From positions 3,472,001-3,536,000 of the forward strand of contig CAVNZM010000002.1 in the NCBI GenBank assembly GCA_963693365.1: a stretch of DNA of 64,000 bases. Reading direction: 5' to 3'. This stretch comes from Amoebidium appalachense (taxonomy: Eukaryota > Ichthyosporea). The notes beneath the pieces were generated by a model. That model searched no databases and had not been told where the DNA came from. It saw only the letters and a list, made by a program, of their open reading frames with translations. The position numbers and the translations under genes are program-made. Numbering within the stretch: the first letter of the stretch is position 1; every line of letters starts with the position of its first letter. Shown in pieces: positions 56,916 through 64,000 of this stretch.

Positions 56916-57248
56916 CACACACACACACACATACACAATCACACACGTACACAACAGGTGTCTGTGGGCGAGAAGGTGCAGGAGACACACGTATTTGCCG
57001 AGGGGGAGGGCATCGACACGACCAAGCCGACCTACAACAAGGGATTCACCTTCCTATTGGACAATCTCAACCAATCGGTGGTCTTCGATGTGCTCAGTGG
57101 CGACGATGCACTCGGATCGGTGACCATTCCACTGACGAAAGCGCTAGAAAGCAGGGATTCCGCCTTTTTTGATTGGTTCCCGTTGGAGAAATCGCCGGTT
57201 GACGGGGCCAAGTTGCGGGCCAAGGTGCAGGTGTTTTATGTGCAGTAG
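52275..57248 (+). CDS. SMP-C2 protein, extended-synaptotagmin/tricalbin-like, six exons
   Basis: Exons 52275-52571, 53029-53319, 54000-54205, 55161-55350, 55902-56177 and 56958-57248 join in phase to 516 residues. Such proteins tether the ER to other membranes and move lipids through the SMP domain. Seen here: an N-terminal membrane helix (residues 1-20), an Ala/Pro-rich linker to about 72, an SMP domain at about 75-263 (starting SAEWLNTMLKQLWPYIDGMV and ending near DCYHPPMGLLR), C2A at about 265-385 and C2B at about 393-512. C2A keeps the acidic loop VFDSDVGKD; C2B has SGDD in that place, so Ca2+ binding is more likely for C2A. Extended synaptotagmins usually have three or more C2 domains, so this is short. 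Four acceptors lie at the end of CA-rich tracts. Extra partial copies of the exon 5 end sit in intron 5. Confidence 0.9.
52572..53028. repeat. SMP-C2 intron 1 with (CT)n
   Basis: (CT)n at 52862-52912 followed by C/T-rich DNA and CACT repeats up to the acceptor. Confidence 0.9.
53320..53999. repeat. SMP-C2 intron 2
   Basis: Mixed DNA, then a G-rich direct repeat: GGGACGGGCTGTGGGGAGGG occurs near 53700 and again near 53780. (CA)n at 53976-53998 reaches the acceptor. Confidence 0.75.
54346..54633. repeat. Tandem array of composite units (C)n(CA)n(CCA)n
   Basis: Three to four units of about 60-90 bp, each starting with a version of AATTCTGTTACTCATTCTA, followed by poly-C, (CA)n and CCACC triplets. 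It lies in intron 3 of the SMP-C2 gene. Confidence 0.85.
54634..55160. repeat. Rest of SMP-C2 intron 3
   Basis: C-rich DNA at 54733-54790, C to A block at 54929-54957, (CCCA)n at 55010-55085, and (CA)n at 55135-55158 that ends in the acceptor. Confidence 0.85.
55351..55901. repeat. SMP-C2 intron 4 bounded by (GT)n and (CA)n
   Basis: The donor at 55351 is itself the start of a GTGTGTGTGT run. The intron ends in (CA)n at about 55843-55900 with the acceptor AG at 55900-55901. Poly-C at 55638-55666. Confidence 0.9.
56250..56567 (+). pseudogene. Two decayed copies of the exon 5 3' end in SMP-C2 intron 5
   Basis: Copies at 56250-56332 and 56485-56567 match 56109-56187 (end of exon 5 plus donor). 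They read MAAAVVVVLVDGASGLRKTK and MAVVVVVLVNGASGLQKPAK, against MAVAVVLVDGATGLQKTKGA. In the first copy the donor GT is changed to AT; the second keeps GT as CGGTAAGG. A separate local duplication (GAAGCAAGGGGGGAGATATT) lies between them. Confidence 0.8.
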
Positions 57249-57660
57249 TGTTGGGCCGGAGCTGCATGTGCAATTTTGATTACTGCGACTTCTATAAAAC
57301 ACGTGATTCTAACCCCGATTCTTCTAATACGTGTAATTTGGTTTCCGCTCCTAAATACGTTGCACATTCCCCTCAAATTGGCTCTATTCTTAGCATTAGC
57401 TGTAGTGGGCCGGTATGACTGTGCTCCATAAATCACAAGAATAGTCCGCATCTGGAAGTTCCTGAACGAACCCCTAGCCTGAACCCCTAGCTCCAAGGCT
57501 GGGGGCAATCAGACTTTTGTGCAATATCGATACTGCTGCATGGTCTCATCGCAACCCTCGTGAGCCTAGTAAATGTGCACATGTATCGACTGGGGGGCAT
57601 CAATTTTGCATGAAACCCCCAACCCCACCTTCCGCTTCCCCACTCTCTGCTTTTGATGCA
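57249..57660. other. 3' flank of the SMP-C2 gene
   Basis: Unique-looking sequence; no AATAAA found close to the stop. Confidence 0.4.
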
Positions 57661-57663
57661 TAC

Positions 57664-57724
57664 TCAAACACACAGTGCTGTCCGTCATTGATTTTCAAAC
57701 ACACAGTGCTGTCCGTCATTGATT
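57664..57724. repeat. Two-copy tandem repeat, period 31
   Basis: Units at 57664-57693 and 57695-57724 are identical over 30 bases and contain CAGTGCTGTCCGTCATTGAT. Confidence 0.95.
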
Positions 57725-57726
57725 AA

Positions 57727-57924
57727 GGACAAAGGGTTCAAAACTAAATTTCCATTGGTCCGTTATATCCCCACCAATCAAATTGAGTGCGGCCATGAAC
57801 CATGCATGTGCATAACGGCAGATCGTAATCCCCCATACTCCCTAACTCCCGATACTCAGTGGGGGCCGATAATCCTACATATGAAATTTGATCAATTACA
57901 TGGTGAAATTTGAACCCTTTGTCC
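57727..57924. mobile_element. Short foldback element flanked by TTAA
   Basis: 198 bp with exact 16-bp terminal inverted repeats (GGACAAAGGGTTCAAA) and TTAA on both sides (57723-57726 and 57925-57928). TTAA target duplications are characteristic of piggyBac-type elements. The ends do not start with the usual CCC, so the superfamily is open. No ORF of note. Confidence 0.65.
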
Positions 57925-57928
57925 TTAA

Positions 57929-58602
57929 GTACTTCGTGCTCTTCGCCCCCTTACCCCCCCCCTTCCCCCCCCCCCTCCCTGAACACTCCCTCCCTCCCTC
58001 CACACACACGTGCACACGTACACACACACACACATACACCGGCACACCAGCATGCACCACCACCATGGAAAACGTGGGCACAATAGTGACGTGCAATATG
58101 TATATGCGAGCTTGGTGCCGGTTTGGAGTACATGGTGGTGGTGCTTGCTGGTGCAAGTTGACTCTGCCGATGTGGTTGGGCCCTTCTGTATTACGTAATG
58201 GTCACGGACCTAATTATGATTAGAAACACCTAGCCATGTGCTGGCAAACTTCGGTGATCATGCATGTTTACTGAATACTGTGGAGGTAACACGTGCATAT
58301 ACATATGACATACGATGGTAATAACCTGTGACAAATCAATGCAACCGCACACATGTAAATGCTGCCTTCAAATTTTTCTAAAGATTGTTACCTAATGTTG
58401 TGTCCCATAAAGTGTCCAAATTACCCATTCTTGCATGGCATATATATCACGGGGTTTAGTGACACAAAATTGCGCAGTTGCCCGAGCCCCCCCCCACGGT
58501 TATAATTAGGTAATACTAAAGAATTTCAATGCACCCCCCAAAGAAAAAAAAAAAAAAACGAAGAAATCCAAAAATAGTGATAGAGCATAGCGGAAGTCAA
58601 AT
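57929..58602. other. Intergenic DNA between convergent genes
   Basis: Short C-rich and CA-rich stretches at 57950-58040, otherwise mixed sequence; no gene seen. Confidence 0.5.
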
Positions 58603-63400
<4,798 letters not shown>

Positions 63401-64000
63401 CAGTTCCTTTCCGAGTCCCTGTCCCCATTAATCCTCTATATTTTATTCTAATCCCCTGATTTTTGTACAGGCAATTTATAATTTAAAATATATTTATGCC
63501 GCGCACACCCATAAGGCACATACCCATACAACCCTACCCCCCCACCCCATCCCCAACTCCTCTCCTGCCTATACTGGGCCAGGCCCTTCTTTCCTCTCCC
63601 TTCCCCCCCCCCTCCCCCTCCCCTCCCCCCCCCCCCCCCCCCCCCCCTGCCTTCTCCCTCCCCGTCTCCCGGGAGGGGGGCATATGTAAACTGAAAGTAT
63701 GCATGGCCGGGCCTCCACCCAGCAGGAGAAGGCTTGAAAAAAAGACAGGTGGTAAATGGAGAGAGGGGGGGGGGGGGGGGGAGAAGGGGGACTGGCCGGG
63801 GGGGGGGGGGGGGGGGGAGGGAGGGGGGGGAGGCGGTTGGAGGGCTCAAGTTGACTGGAAGCGCAGCTGTTGGAGCAAGATGAGATCAGGGGAGGGGCCG
63901 GGGGAGATCTTGTACAAAAACAGAGAGGGAAGCCGAAGGGGCGAGAATGCCTTGAATGGGAACATGGACTCTCAGTGACTGACTGTGGCCACCCACCATA
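63401..64000. other. Right end of window, low complexity and unassigned
   Basis: C-rich DNA at 63600-63650 and G-rich DNA at 63760-63840. No exon of HAGH or another gene could be recognised. Confidence 0.5.

Overview
This 64 kb window comes from the nuclear genome of an intron-rich eukaryote. The evidence is GT-AG introns of 0.1-3 kb, TATA and CCAAT promoter boxes, AATAAA signals, and eukaryote-specific protein families: an INO80-complex YL1_C protein, Bax inhibitor-1, an SMP-C2 lipid-transfer protein, glyoxalase II, and a LINE-type retroelement. The genes are short and well spaced. The DNA between exons is dominated by microsatellites: (CA/TG)n, (CT/GA)n, (CCA)n and very long poly-C/poly-G runs. 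Species cannot be fixed from sequence alone. A free-living protist, perhaps on the holozoan/opisthokont side, is my guess and not a result.

Layout, left to right. 472-1140 (+) is the last coding exon of an unrecognised gene that begins before the window. 5750-10948 (+) is a gene whose exon carries a 3.6 kb, 5'-truncated, antisense LINE (7322-10933) with 14-bp target duplications, one base from the splice donor. 13336-14184 (+) is an intronless GNAT-fold protein with a CCAAT/TATA promoter. 14.2-18.7 kb is repeat-rich and gene-poor. 18740-18931 (-) is a possible 63-residue gene, divergent from a three-exon ankyrin-repeat gene at 19072-24589 (+). 24.6-28.6 kb has no convincing gene. 28600-33425 (+) is a six-exon lipase of the bacterial family I.5 type with catalytic and zinc residues conserved. 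36115-37117 is a 1,003-bp Harbinger-like inverted-repeat element followed by a decayed reverse-transcriptase fragment. 38329-39177 (+) is a single-exon unknown with a PP1-docking-like motif. TMBIM6 (Bax inhibitor-1; 40867-44970, -) and INO80C (45443-49770, +) share a divergent promoter. An SMP-C2 protein (52275-57248, +) faces glyoxalase II (HAGH; 58603-62574, -, 5' incomplete), with a small TTAA-flanked foldback element between them.

Exon models were assembled by hand from splice signals, codon phase and recalled family patterns. Internal phases agree in every multi-exon model given. The genes look like unrelated housekeeping loci, with no operon or pathway cluster. The interest lies in the repeats: (CA)n tracts abut many 3' splice sites, (GT)n abuts some donors, two genes carry decayed partial exon copies in their introns, and a degenerate ~40-bp motif family recurs next to poly-C runs on both strands.
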